Assembly (NCBI GenBank): GCA_030386875.1
Contig: CM059579.1
Coordinates: 92,632,253 to 92,696,252 of the forward strand
Source of the DNA: Morinoia aosen
Taxonomy: Eukaryota > Arthropoda > Malacostraca > Amphipoda > Talitridae
DNA length: 64,000 nucleotides
Reading direction: 5' to 3'
Numbering within the stretch: the first letter of the stretch is position 1; each line of letters begins with the position of its first letter. Below are positions 12,373-23,880 of the stretch, piece by piece. The notes beneath the pieces were generated by a model. That model saw nothing but the letters and a program-made list of their open reading frames with translations, was not told the DNA's origin and did not search any database. Both the position numbers and the translations under genes were made by a program.

Positions 12373-15042
12373 TAGTAATGCTGAATTTCTGTGTCTAGGA
12401 TCTGACACGACTGGCTATAGCTACTTCTATTGCGGCTCAGAATTACAGTACTACGAGTGTTTATTGTTATCATTACGAGAAAAATAAGTTGCCTCTGAAA
12501 CAAGATCGTGTATGCAAACTCCACTGGAACGAAAATTTGCTCAAGAAAGATATTGAATCCAGTCGTTTTTGACGGCCCGTGTACACTAGCAAGTTTATAC
12601 TACAGGAAGCTTACAACCAGGTTTACCTCGTTTGAGGTTTGAGAATGGCTTTCCTATCCAGAATTCTACTGATGTACTACATAAGTTCCAGGGCGGCGCG
12701 AGCCTCCGCAGCAAAGCTTTATTTTTTCCAGCAATGTAACTTTCACTTATGAATTAGTTTTTGGGATAATACTAAAAAGTTGGTATCATATATACCGAAT
12801 TCTTCGGCGTAGCATTAAAAGTTGGCTTTCTTCAATTTATTTTTTCAAAGTCTACTATCAAAGAAGCAGTGTTAAAAGTATCATTTATCCTATTTTATAT
12901 CTAATAGCAACAGAGCAGTGCCAATTTTGTTAGCGGGGGCCGAATTAGGGAAAGGAGAAAAGCTCTCGTGATTACCGTAGGACGTCTAAGAAAATGAAGG
13001 GAATACACAGAACCGTGCGTGTATATTTGTTACGGGAACACAAGTAGTCAGTGAAAATAACACAGGGGAGAACTACGGGATCAGGACGGGTAGTTGAGAC
13101 AAATAGAAAAGGGTCTAAGGAAACAATGGGATCACAGAGCGTTGGAGAGCCCCAGAAATGGAGTGTGGGCAGGAACACATTTGGCACATCAGCTGCAAGC
13201 CAAGTACACCCACGGTCAAATGAATAAGGCATACTTCTCCCTGAAGGCCAAAAGACAAGATCACTAATTAATGAGACTAACAATGGACTCACAAGGCAAG
13301 TGACACAACGCAATAAAGACGGAATGATGGCACAGAATATTGACAGGAAGTGCAATAAGTGAAATAAATAATTCGGTTGAATTTCACACTATACTGACAA
13401 GAACAGATACTGATAAACGAGTAACTGAGCATGTTCTGAACACTTTCACCTCAACGATACTACACATACAAATTAATTAATGAAAATAAAATAAATATAG
13501 TTCATCAACTGAACAACCATGAATAGAGTTTATTCGCAGGTAAAGTATTATAAAGTTTACTAACTCACCAAGCAAGTCACATCACACAAGAACAGCATCC
13601 TAACTACAGTACAAACGGAACTTGGCTGAGCAGATATATAATCATACACTTATATCAGCCACAGTTCCTCCATACCGAATTTTTTTTCAGTTTTGTAGAA
13701 GAATTCCCTTTCAGTCAGGCAATTAATGACTATTGGAATTACGAGACAACAACAAAGAGTAGGGGTAAATACACGCTCAAGAGGGCAGACGTTCCAGCGC
13801 CACACATCACAGGTCCATAAGTAACACCACCACATTTCAGTTCAGAGCGATACTCACAGATAGGTTGAGGTGACACCTACATTACAGTGTACACGGTGAT
13901 AGTTAACTATCGACTGTGTCAATGATGTACTTGCTTTATATTAAATGGACCAGAATCAATAGATTTAATAAAAAATCCATCTTTTCGTTTTTGCATTAAC
14001 CTAAGCGCCACATATATTTCATCAAAGCACAAGGGGACTCGCAGGAAAAAATATATCTTTAAGTGGGGCGGGAAAGTAAAAAAGTTAAGAACCACTGATC
14101 TAGAACCTCGATAAGACAGAAAGTAAAGAGATATAATGCGCCTCGACTAACTGGAACAGTTGTTTTTACTTGTAGTTACGTACCATTGCTGATATTTTTT
14201 AATCAATGACCGGAAATTGTTCCGTTTTCTTCACTTCTGCTCGTGCTGTTGCATGGTGATGAATTAGAGATATCGGGTACACCACACTGATGAAAAAACA
14301 TTTTTTTGAAGTTTTCCGTCGGTCTTAAAATTCCAGACGATTTTCTCAGCCGTGTATTCCAGTTGTGCGGCTGCCATGAACTTCATGTCTCTTGCGCCTT
14401 CGACAATGCTGTAGCCTCAAAATATTGCTTTCAACTTCGACATTCACGAGTCCAAAATACGTGCGAAAAGAAATTCGTCAGAGACATGAGCTATCATTTC
14501 CCATGCAAATCTGATGCGCTTCTACCATTGCTTATATTTCAAATCAAGTTTTGACCACTATTTCAACTCTCCACAGAATTAAAGTAACGTAACAACCCAA
14601 TCATTAGTTTCGATGGTGGAATTTTGAACGAATTGACACACAATTACAATTTTGTAAATCACTAAACGATGGACCCTCCTTCGTAGCAAAACATGATATT
14701 TTACCAAACATATTTACAACCTACACAATTTGAACGCAAACGTTGCAACATGAAAGTGCGCTAATCTGTTTGTGAACTGGTATAATGAATTTCCTGAATC
14801 TGAAGCCACTTTCACAGCTCAACACAAATAGGCGAGCAAAGACTGCAGCAACAGTCGCATAAGTTACGTTAAATACAACACCATATATGGGGTGCGCATA
14901 ACATCATAAAACGAAGAGGATATAAACATGGGCTATAATCTCGGTTGATGTTACTAACACCGTGGAGGGAGTATATATGGAGGGAGCATAGTGGTCTGTG
15001 AAGAGGACCAGATTTTGAGTTTTCTCTTACGTCCGTAGTAAC
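12373..15042. other. No gene recognised
   Basis: The longest frame is a 127-codon minus-strand frame at 12972-13355 with no recognisable domain and a hydrophobic, Cys-containing composition; I do not call it. Near 14050-14095 the sequence GTTAAGAACCACTG resembles the end of a hAT-like MITE, but I find no partner end. Confidence 0.45.
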
Positions 15043-15070
15043 CAATAGCATTCTCGCTAGTGTGACGTCA
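15043..15070 (+). promoter_or_regulatory. CCAAT box plus full CRE (TGACGTCA)
   Basis: CCAAT at 15043-15047 and the palindromic CRE TGACGTCA at 15063-15070 are 20 bp apart start to start. The same pairing recurs at 17058/17090, 40643/40666 and, on minus, 23872/23850. No coding sequence can be linked to this one. Confidence 0.3.
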
Positions 15071-15365
15071 GTACGGAAGTCAGTAACCTACTGACTACGA
15101 TGGAGTGCACACACGCTCGCTGAATGCTCTTCTAGCTGTTGAGTTAATTGCAAAATCGTTAATCATTAATTTGGGATTCTTAGATTCCGAAAGAATGTTT
15201 CCTCACTTGAGGACTCTTAATAATATCAAATTTACTAGCAAAGATACATTAAGAGTTGAAAACTCTAAAGATTACAGGCCCGTGAATATAAAAAATTACA
15301 GAGCGACTTGCACACACACCTCACTCGTTGAGTTGTTGCGGGGTACTAACACAGAACATTTACAT
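15071..15365. other. Nothing recognised
   Basis: An 87-codon plus-strand frame lies here without recognisable features; I treat it as chance. Confidence 0.4.
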
Positions 15366-16983
15366 TAGGGCTGCCACTTTTGTTTGACCAAAATAATCTA
15401 GTTTGACCACAAAAAATATCTAGAAACATCTAGATTTGAAAATAAAACATCCAAAAATATATCTAGAACTAAATTGATTATAAATAATAACTAGTTTAAA
15501 AATAGCACATGAGAATATTTATACCGTAAATTGTTTTATAATAGGCCATTTACCCATGTTTAAATTATCTAGTATCCTGATATTTATCCTAATAAAGCTT
15601 AGTATCCAAATATTCTTCAATTTCACAAGTGTTGCGAGTAAGAAAGACTAATAAGTAGTCCTTCCAAATAGTAGCAAGTAGTTATCAGCGTTGCAAGTAG
15701 AAAGGAGTAATTTAGTAAAAACTGATTGAAGGAACATCAGCATTTCATCCAATAAATGTCTCATCTACATTTATATATTCAATTAACTTATTAATTATTT
15801 GCAGCTCTGTTAAGATCAGCTGCAAAAAAAATGATAGTGCAAGATTTTTCTCATCAGAATATATTTCGAATAATACATCAGCAGTTTAGCAAGTTTCCCT
15901 TTGCCTTGCAATTTCAAAATGTGTTCATAAATCCAGCCATTGAGCAACAATTTTTTCTACTGCAGGCTTGATGGACAACAATCAAGTTTTGCAAGCTGAA
16001 GGAATTTTCAATAGATGTGAACCAATATTAATTGATTCATTAAATTAATTGAATTGGCATCGTCTAAAAAAATTTTGCAAACCAATTATGAGTTTCTGCA
16101 ATAAAAAAATTCCATGTTCCTAGGTAAACATTTACCAGAAGCATAGGACATTGCAAGCTGGAATGAGGGGCATACACATCTCATCAATGTTATATATAAA
16201 TTTTCTTCTTTGAATTTGGTTCCATTATTGATGCCAACAATTAATGACACTCGCCTTGTCAGTCTCTATTGCATTGCAATTATCAATGTTCAGATTCCTA
16301 CTTATCAACAACTGTTTTAAGGCTGTCACAACGCTATCTGCATCACTTTTAATAAGTTTGCAATTACTAAGTAAGTTGATTCGACTTTATTAGATGCATG
16401 ACTCCAGTATACAATTGATACACCAAATAGTTTCATGATTGAAATATTGCTTCCATCCAACAATAAACTGAACTCATTGTTGCCAATATCATTGGTCAGT
16501 CTTTCGTCAAAATGAGGCCACAATAAGTTTTTGATAATGTATGTGGATTTTATTCCATGATTTTTGACATCATGACTAGTTTTGCAATTGGAGATAGTGT
16601 GCTTTAGATTATGAACCTGATGATCACAATTAGAAATTACACTATGGCAGCACAAAAACATTGAAATAGCCGTCTAGGTGTGGTTCATAATCTTTACATA
16701 ACATGATCAGATTGTGGTTGGTTCACTATTCAAACAATTTAGTGAAGCAAATTGACAAATATAATAAGACTGAAGTATAAACCTACCATTATAGTGAATT
16801 CCTAATTCGAATTTACAGAAATCTATCATATATATAGCTCAATTGTATTCTAGCTAGAAAATATCTAGCACGCTGAAAAAACTATCTAGATTTTATAGCT
16901 AATATCTAGGCTCTAAATTTTACATCTAGGCTAAAGCAAAAACATCTAGATCTAGATATAAAATATCTAGAGTGGCAGCCCTG
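15366..16983 (-). mobile_element. Decayed hAT element with exact 8-bp target duplication
   Basis: Direct repeats ATTTACAT at 15358-15365 and 16984-16991 flank inverted ends TAGGGCTGCCAC and, read inward from the right, CAGGGCTGCCAC. Both subterminal zones repeat ATCTAGA words. At 1.6 kb it is shorter than a full hAT element (2.5-4 kb). The minus strand encodes recognisable transposase fragments, so the 5' end of the element is at 16983. Confidence 0.9.
16230..16661 (-). pseudogene. hAT transposase fragment
   Basis: The 111-codon minus-strand frame (16326-16661) contains NEFSLLLDGSN, matching the FSLLIDES-type block around the first catalytic Asp of hAT transposases, preceded by a helix-rich stretch (STYIIKNLLWPHF). 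After its stop the same strand continues with ALKQLLISRNL and TDKASVIN, a degenerate version of the block around the second catalytic Asp (usually GxxxDGASVM). The C-terminal dimerisation domain is missing and at least one stop breaks the frame. It lies inside the element with the ATTTACAT duplication, so it is that element's own decayed transposase. Confidence 0.65.
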
Positions 16984-17057
16984 ATTTACATAAGAAGAAC
17001 ATCAAAACTACGGTGGACCCCAAGCCCGCCCTAGGCTAACATACGCACGCACGCTAA

Positions 17058-17120
17058 CCAATCAGCAGCCAGCAGTCACGACTGGCCGCTGACGTCATCA
17101 CGGCCAAAGCTTCCAATTGG
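17058..17120 (+). promoter_or_regulatory. CCAAT / CRE / CCAAT cluster
   Basis: CCAAT at 17058, the full CRE TGACGTCA at 17090-17097 and a palindromic CCAATTGG at 17113-17120 lie within 63 bp in a locally GC-richer stretch. This is promoter-like, but neither side shows a convincing first exon. Confidence 0.35.
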
Positions 17121-17660
17121 CTGCGTATCCAGGCTTTACTGTGATACTCGTTTGGATTGTAAGTCTAATTTTCATGCTCAAGTTATAACGTTTCTGGGCG
17201 TAGGAAGGATAGTGAAAGCCGAAATAGTGAATTGTGGTTACATTGACAACACTTTTTATTATTTCATTCTCTATACATACACGTGAATGCGCATTCATGT
17301 ACATATTTGCAATTCATATATAAAGACTAAGGCGCATCTAGATTAGACTAAGGTGCTGAATGTGATAAAACGTTGGTGCCGTATATTAAAAGTTTTCGGA
17401 AAGGGTTCATTGTTTTTTAAAACCATTCAATATCAGATTCTCATACTAGTCGAAACAATATAATAATGAAGAAATTAAGTTAGTTTGAGCGATAAAAAAC
17501 CTACTAATAATATGGAGTGATGTTATTTATATTTATTATGCGTAAAAATTACCCAAATAGTTACACACGAGAAATGGGAAGATGTTTACGTTAACGTTAT
17601 GTTTTTATGTTACGTTCATTGATGATTCGTGCATACGTTGCTTGATTGGTTATAGATTAG

Positions 17661-18026
17661 TTTTTGCCTCCTTTTACCACATACCACAACAAAGAGGTTC
17701 AAAGTGAGGAAGGATGAAGGCACCATATCGAATGGAGTTGCGGGAACGCTGAATCTATGTACAAGGTGAGTTCCGGCACAGGATCCCGTGCGCATGGAAA
17801 GTCAGTTAAGAAGTAAGGTTATGAAACATGATAAAAGTTGATGAAGAAAGTTAGAGGTATTGAAAAACAGGACAGTTGTAGACCGAAAAAAGATGGTCCT
17901 ACACAAAACTACGAACATTTTATTTTAACAGAAAGAAGGCTTACCTAACTATGAGCACAGTACATCATATTTTTCCCTTAGGAGCGCTAATTCCCATAGA
18001 TATAATAGTTGTACCCACCTGAGGGG
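17661..18026 (+). repeat. Dispersed repeat R, copy 2
   Basis: It contains the family landmarks in forward order: GGAAGGATGAAGGCACCAT, GAATCTATGTACAAGGTG, ACCGAAAAAAGATGGT, GGAGCGCTAATT and CCTGAGGGG. It is more diverged than the 51.4-52.1 kb copies. Confidence 0.75.
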
Positions 18027-18929
18027 CGCGAACGTTGTTTCGTAACAATAATGGAGAATATTGAGGAAGGAGAGTCCACAAGACCGCCACACACACTTTG
18101 GATTAGGGTTTACATGTATCCAGTTTTTGGACGAGGCTCAACACACAGTATTAACTAGTATCAGAAGTGAACTACAGTACTAAGGTGGCTAGGTGAGCTA
18201 ATAACTGAAGCCTAAGCAGAGCCGTCGGCAGGGCTTTTCATTACATTTTCCAGTTACAACATATCAGTAGTGAGCGTATACGCTAAATAATAGCGGGGTA
18301 AAAATGGTTATGTATACAAAGCAATGAACTACGCATGAAGATTTAGTGCAATTAAAACTCTCAGTATGTGCACAAGCGTGTGCTAAGAAACAATAATATA
18401 GATATGAGACATTAAATCCAATCTCTGTGTCTGTTGCAAGCTTGCACTGTCACGGTTGACACTGCAGTGCAAGAAGAGCAATCATTTGTATAAATTACGA
18501 GCTAGTAACAGTAAATGAGCTTCCTACCATGACGCACTGCAGAAATATTGTAGCGATACAAGCTTATGAACAAAATTACTACATTAACAATAAAATATAC
18601 TTAGGTCAACCAAAAAATATACCTAACTTGCTACCAGATGGTAATATTACTCATGGATAATCTTCTTGAGTTTTTCAGTACAAATTTTGGAGGACATAAT
18701 TCTGTTCACGTGTCTTGTGCATTGAAGCGTTCTACACACGGCAAAAAATCGTTGCAACTTGTCCGTGACCTGGACACAGCAGAAATTACAGTGATGCTGA
18801 CACAAATCTAAGAACTTACAGACTAGTTTACGAAATCCTGATACGTGCCGATAATTGTGAAAGCAATACAAAAATACTCTCTCGAACAAAATAATCAGGT
18901 CAATAAACAGTCTCAAATCCAGCCATGGC
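18027..18929. other. No clear gene; possible tail of transposase remnant on minus
   Basis: A Cys-rich 94-codon minus-strand frame (18647-18931) follows the P-element-like remnant directly. It may be its decayed continuation, but I cannot align it to the family by eye. Confidence 0.35.
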
Positions 18930-19471
18930 ATCGTTCACTCGGTTGTACAATAGCCCTTTCCGGAGCGACATCTCATCCACTATAAGGAAACAAAGTTTAT
19001 CTCTAGCACTGACGGGTTTTACCTTCATTTTCAATACGGACACACTTTTAGCACTTGTACCAGGACGTACTTCGAGTTATTTCATCAATGCACGCACAGT
19101 CGAAAGTGAGGGTAATGGTATCAAGTTCCTCATCAGTTGATAGTGGGTCTCTGATGAGCTTACAAGATTGATCACAGCGAGCCACTTGTGATACATGGTG
19201 TATGATCTCTTGTCCCTTAATTTGAGCTTGACAAATGCACCGAGATAAGGACCAAGTCTGCACCTTACACTTCTCAGGAAATTAGCTGTGTTCAACCGCT
19301 GGCCTTTGATTTTCTCCTGAGCCTTTTCCTAAGTTTTCTCTCGGGTGCTGGTCTGCTGTTTTCAAGGGCAATTGTCGTTCCAGAAGGAGAAGCGAACAAC
19401 CGTCGCTTATAAGGTACCACTGGAGGACCTGTGTCTTCCAACAAAGAACTGCTGCTTTTGCCACACGAATT
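18930..19471 (-). pseudogene. P-element / THAP9-like transposase remnant
   Basis: A splice-acceptor-like TTTATTTCAG ends at 19472, and an open segment follows to a TGA at 19292-19294. It ends in a very basic stretch (ERKLRKRLRRKSK) like the linker after the THAP domain. In an overlapping frame (19077-19295) the reading continues with YQLMRNLIPLPSLSTVRALM, matching the Y-x-x-L-R-x-x-x-x-LPS block of P-element/THAP9 transposases. After one in-frame TAA it reads FLIVDEMSLRKGLLYN, the block around the first catalytic Asp of this family. The protein is thus broken by a frameshift and at least two stops. No THAP zinc finger is visible upstream. A dead transposon copy is likelier than a functional domesticated gene. 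Confidence 0.65.
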
Positions 19472-19831
19472 CTGAAATAAATTGACGAAAATTAGATTGT
19501 ATGTTATATTTACTTCCCCAACTTGAAGAAAGTATTAATCGTACACATAAGTCAAACCTTAAAGTGATTGAAAGTTTAGGTTTTGAGCACAACACATCTA
19601 ATTAAAAAATATGCCACATTTTATCTACATGGATTGGAATCACAGCTCTGGCCAGTATTCTTTTCCAAGATTTCTAGCATTAAACTATGAATGAGTTCAA
19701 ACATACCGAACGGTATAAAGTGAGTACCACCGAGAGACAGGATAGCCCTGTTCAGTACCCAAGAAAGTCAGCGAGTACCGCGAGCCCACTTTCCTAATGA
19801 ATCAAGCATTATAATTGGATGCATTGTGCAA

Positions 19832-20023
19832 AGAAGCAATACCTAAATGTTTACATTCATTCAATTCCAAGGACACAAGAAATAAAGTATAGTTCAGAAA
19901 TATGCTCCGAGAATCACATTTTAATTATATTTTTTACCCAAAGATAATTATATAATTTCACGATAGATGTATTAAATCGAGAAGTGGAATGATCAGAGAG
20001 GTTAATGAGTGACTGTGAATATG
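19832..20023. repeat. Direct repeat, left copy (about 190 bp)
   Basis: Nearly identical to 20791-20985 at a constant offset of 959 bp, for example CCAAGGACACAAGAAATAAA at 19867 and 20826. The two copies bracket the 24-bp minisatellite, so the array lies inside a segmental duplication. Confidence 0.9.
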
Positions 20024-20310
20024 GTATTGACACTGATGGAAATGGCAGCAGGTAGTTTTCACAATAATTCTACAAATGCTGCTGTGTTTTAGAATAATGC
20101 GTATGTGATAACTTTTCAGCAATCTTTCCAGCTTTTGCTGCTAGCACTCATCCAACGCTGTCCAATTCTGGCTTGTAACTTGAAAAATCTATCTCGCTAC
20201 AATTCATAAACACTTCAATGAAGTACGAACTCAGCGGTTATTTCAACACGACCGGCCTGTGTTGTTCCCCTCCACGAAGATGAGCAGCATTGTTTACTGG
20301 AAGCACTGGT

Positions 20311-20779
20311 GGCAGGCCTTGAGGTGCCAAGAGTGTCCGGCCTTGAGGTGCTAGGAGTGGCAGGCCTTGAGGTGCTAGGAGTGGCAGGCCTTGTGGTACC
20401 AAGAGTGGCAGGCCTTGAGGTGCCAAGAGTGGCAGGCCTTGAGGTGCCAGGAGTGTCAGGCCTTGTGGTACCAAGAGTGGCAGGCCTTGTGGTACCATGA
20501 GTGGCAGGCCTTGAGGTGCCAAGAGTGGCAGGCCTTGAGGTGCCAAGAGTGGCAGGCCTTGAGGTGCCAGGAGTGGCAGGCCTTGAGGTGCCAAGAGTGG
20601 CAGGCCTTGAGGTACCAGGAGTGTCAGGCCTTGAGGTGCCAGGAGTGGCAGGTCTCAAGGTGCCAGGAGTGGCAGGTCTCGAGGTGCCAGGAGTGCAGCA
20701 AGTCTCGAGGTGCCAGGAGTGGCAGGTCTCGAGGTGCCAGGATTGGCAGGTCTCTAGGTGCCAGGAGTGGCAGGTCTCG
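20311..20779 (-). repeat. 24-bp minisatellite in coding phase (Pro/Ala/Thr/Ser-rich)
   Basis: About 19-20 units of 24 bp, GGCCTTGAGGTGCCAAGAGT plus GGCA, run with one 2-nt irregularity near 20692-20700. Because 24 is a multiple of three, minus-strand frames stay open and read the eight-residue unit TSRPATPG. The nearby splice-flanked exon at 21729-21844 encodes related words (LGTPGARPA, MPATPNK), so the array may be an expanded exon of the same transcript. Near its minus-strand start the frame has a stop (TAG near 20753) and the 2-nt shift, so it is not open end to end. Confidence 0.85.
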
Positions 20780-20790
20780 TAGCATTATCA

Positions 20791-20985
20791 AGAAGCATTA
20801 CCCAAATGTTTGCATTAATTCAATTCCAAGGACACAAGAAATAAAGTATAGTTCAGAAATATGCTCCGAGAATCACATTTTAATTATATTTTTTACCCAA
20901 AGATAATTATATAATTTCATGATAGATGTATTAAATCGAGAAGTGGAATGATCAGAGAGGTTAATGAGTGACAGTGAACATGGAA
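20791..20985. repeat. Direct repeat, right copy (about 190 bp)
   Basis: Partner of 19832-20023. The copies differ at a handful of bases, which points to a recent duplication. Confidence 0.9.
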
Positions 20986-21728
20986 TATGGAATAATAGGC
21001 AAGACCTTTTGGTAAATTAAAGTTCTGCTGGGTACATAAGGAATTTAACACTGGGGTACAGAGGAGGCTCATCAAAAACTAAAAGAGCTCATCTTTAAAT
21101 GAATACAAAACCTATTTTTACCAACCAAGACTATCCTGTCAACACAAACACTGCACTAGGTATTTCTCATTCATGAAGCTCCTGAGTTATCTCAGGATTG
21201 TTATTCAGATTATATTGAATAACTTTGGTGTTCGTAACAACATTTTTGAACATTTCAATTATTTTTCTTATTTCAACACTAACTGTACATGGAAAAAGAT
21301 TGCTAATAACATTTTGACCCCTGTATTATGTATGAAATAATTTCCAATTCAATGCTGAAGTTTGTTTCCCTACAAAAAACTTTCTTTGCTATGTTTCGTT
21401 GAGTGTAATAATGAATTGTTTAGCATCTATTTCCTGGATAAATGCTACACACTGTAAAACATGTGTGAATACCATTATCAAAAGTATTTGGAAATGTACT
21501 ACCCTTTCTTTGTGTACACTAAGGCTTCATAAGTGACAGCCATGCACTCTCCAAATAAGTGTAAATTAAGCTTATTGGCTTCAATTTTCACATGGGATGA
21601 ATATTTCTTCAAGTGGCCTTGACTTTTTCAAGAATTTCAATACACTAAACTCAATGTTAACATTCTCTACTTTAATTTCAATATTCCTCAATTGGATTGG
21701 GGAATCATCATTTAAAATGTACACTTAC
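20986..21728. other. Nothing recognised; possibly intronic
   Basis: AT-rich sequence with short chance frames, lying between candidate exons on the minus strand. Confidence 0.35.
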
Positions 21729-21844
21729 TTTGTTGGGAGTGGCAGGCATTGCAGCACCAGGCATTGTAGCAAGAAGTAGGGCAGGCCTTGCACCAGGAGT
21801 GCCAAGGCTTGTAGCACCAAGAGCAGGAGGTTCAGTGCCAGCAG
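21729..21844 (-). CDS. Candidate internal exon, Ala/Pro/Thr-rich
   Basis: On the minus strand a strong acceptor (TTATTTCTCCATCAG) precedes a 116-nt segment that ends at a strong donor (AAA then GTAAGTGT). In the frame that ends in phase 0 it reads GTEPPALGATSLGTPGARPA and ends MPATPNK. The next downstream candidate exon (from 19471) starts in phase 0, so the two could splice in frame and skip the minisatellite. No family is recognised. The low-complexity composition makes coding status uncertain. Confidence 0.4.
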
Positions 21845-23473
21845 CTGATGGAGAAATAATGGAATAAATTGGGAACACTGATATGGCATCTTGCATGAAA
21901 TTGAAGCACACTACACAATGAAAGACATTTCCAACAACCTTAATTTTTTCTGAACTTCTACGTCATGGCATCGCCTATTAATACTGTAGGAGAAAATAAG
22001 TCATTTTAAGGCTCCACCACCATAACATAGTTTCACAGAGAAAATAAAAGGGAATGAGTAATATACTCATAGAGCTAAGTACCATTGAATATTAATCCCC
22101 ACAAACCAACGTCATTTAAGGGGTATGTTGGCTTCTGGAGTACCCATACCATTTTCAAAACACAGCCTTTGTGATGCAATATATAAGTTCTTTTCACCCC
22201 TTCAGTGTAAAATTAATCATATGAATTTAGACCTTTTATTCAAGTAAATCAACCCACTACCCATCTTCTAGCCCCTTTATCTTGTAAACTGTTGCACTGA
22301 TCCTTATGAAATTTCAATTTATTACTATTATGTAAATTCCCCAATCTCAATGTGAATGCTTATGATCTCAATAAGTTTTATTCCGTTTTATTTAGATTTT
22401 TATTCATTCAATTTTAGTACAATATCTATTTGAAATTGAAGTTCATAATAATGGAGATTCCATGTAGCCTACTCTGAACATTTTTGTTAAGAAAGATCCA
22501 TTGATCATGTTTCTGGACCTTGAATTAACCAAGAGGAGCCCTATGTAAACTATGTAAACTTTGCGTGGTCATCTTTGGTGGCCAACTCTTCAAGGCCACC
22601 TTTATGAATAACACTGTCTGATCACTGTTCATAGTATTAAAAGTCACCTTTGAAAGTGACTAGATGTAGGATTGAAAGCTGACTTATTCAAATCTAATCA
22701 TTTATTTTAAAGCTGTGTAAAGTAAGAGTAGGTATGCTACTATTTTTCTACTAAAGTAAATGAGCCTGCATGATGTTTCTTTTCATAATAATAAAGGCAA
22801 TGAGCAGTGAGAAAATAACTGCAAATTTTAAAAAGCAAACAAAATTATTTGATAAGGATCATTCATGCTCATTGAGTGCAATCATGATATCACAATGATT
22901 ACTTCACACAATAGCCATATATAAATTATTTTAGAGTATCTTATAAGTTGCAAGCAAACTGAAAGAAATTGGATAAAAAACATAGGATGATTCAAAGTGT
23001 TTAACCATCACTTGTTCAAAAAAACAAATAATGAGAGATTTTGATCCTGTTAAATTTTAATCCAATACAAGCAGTTACTGCCCTACTGGCAATACAAAAT
23101 TATAGCCAATTTCAGACAATTTAAAGCAGCATTTATTTATCTATTGAAACATTACTTTTAGAATAGCATTTGCAACTAAATCTTGCATGAAAAGCATAGC
23201 ATTCATTTTTCTTGATGTAAATTAATTTTTTGGGTTATCTACTGCATTGTTTATTTATTTCAGCTAAAGCTACCAACAATATTTCTTATTATATTTTTGA
23301 TGAAAATTTGAAGCCCATAAAATTTCTTCTCTTGATTAACACACTGTTTTATACGTCAATCCAACAGCCATTAATTATTCAAAATCAAGGGTATGAGGAA
23401 AATCATAATTAGTGAAACTTTGATGCACTGGATTAACTTGAAACAAACGAAACAACTAAAATTTTTACATTAC
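21845..23473. other. Nothing recognised; possibly intronic
   Basis: AT-rich, with no frame above 60 codons that shows a domain. A missing phase-adjusting exon would have to lie here if the flanking candidate exons belong to one gene. Confidence 0.35.
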
Positions 23474-23532
23474 CTTGGTCTTGCACAGCTCTTCTTGGAA
23501 CTGCTGAAGATTACAATAACTTTCTCGCATTT
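23474..23532 (-). CDS. Candidate small coding exon
   Basis: A 59-nt minus-strand segment sits between the acceptor TGTCTCCATTCAG and the donor AAG then GTAATG. Entered in phase 1 it reads MRESYCNLQQFQEELCKTK, Gln/Glu-rich and helix-prone, and leaves in phase 0. The short upstream exon at 23642-23654 would supply the single leading base. No protein family is recognised. Confidence 0.4.
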
Positions 23533-23641
23533 CTGAATGGAGACAAAATGAAGTTATAGTCTGAACGAGAAAAGTGCTGGCACACACAATAAGCCCGCTA
23601 CGGCCTTTTGGATCTCTTATCCATCTTCAACGTTACAGTAC

Positions 23642-23654
23642 CACATGCTGCCAT
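23642..23654 (-). CDS. Candidate first coding exon (13 nt)
   Basis: An ATG at 23652-23654 on minus begins ATGGCAGCATGTG, followed by a GT donor (GTACTG). Splicing over a 109-nt intron to 23532 keeps the frame open. It lies about 190 bp downstream, on minus, of the CCAAT/CRE cluster. The donor is weak, so the start is tentative. Confidence 0.25.
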
Positions 23655-23842
23655 CCACTCGTCGTAATTTCCTTTAGGAAAAAGGAAAAACGACAAGTCA
23701 GGACATTGACGGTTATCATTTCCACAATTTTCCATCAAGCACTTTTTAAAGCGTACGTACGGGGCAATTTTTGCAGCAATCTTCGTTACACCTCTGTCAC
23801 AGCTCTATTCAGATTCAAACAGAGTCTCCTGCTGATTTTTCG

Positions 23843-23880
23843 TGACGTCACAATTTCTTGGCTCCTCATTGGCCAATTGG
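23843..23880 (-). promoter_or_regulatory. CRE plus overlapping CCAAT boxes
   Basis: The full CRE TGACGTCA lies at 23843-23850, ATTGG (CCAAT on minus) at 23868-23872 and a palindromic CCAATTGG at 23873-23880, with a further ACGTCA near 23886. On minus the order is CCAAT then CRE, about 22 bp apart, pointing toward the candidate first exon at 23654. This is the only one of the four such clusters with a plausible downstream exon. Confidence 0.45.

Noticed and set aside
12972-13355. 127-codon minus-strand frame
   Set aside because: Hydrophobic composition but no recognisable domain, promoter or splice context.
14050-14095. End of a hAT-like MITE (GTTAAGAACCACTG)
   Set aside because: No partner end or 8-bp duplication could be found nearby.
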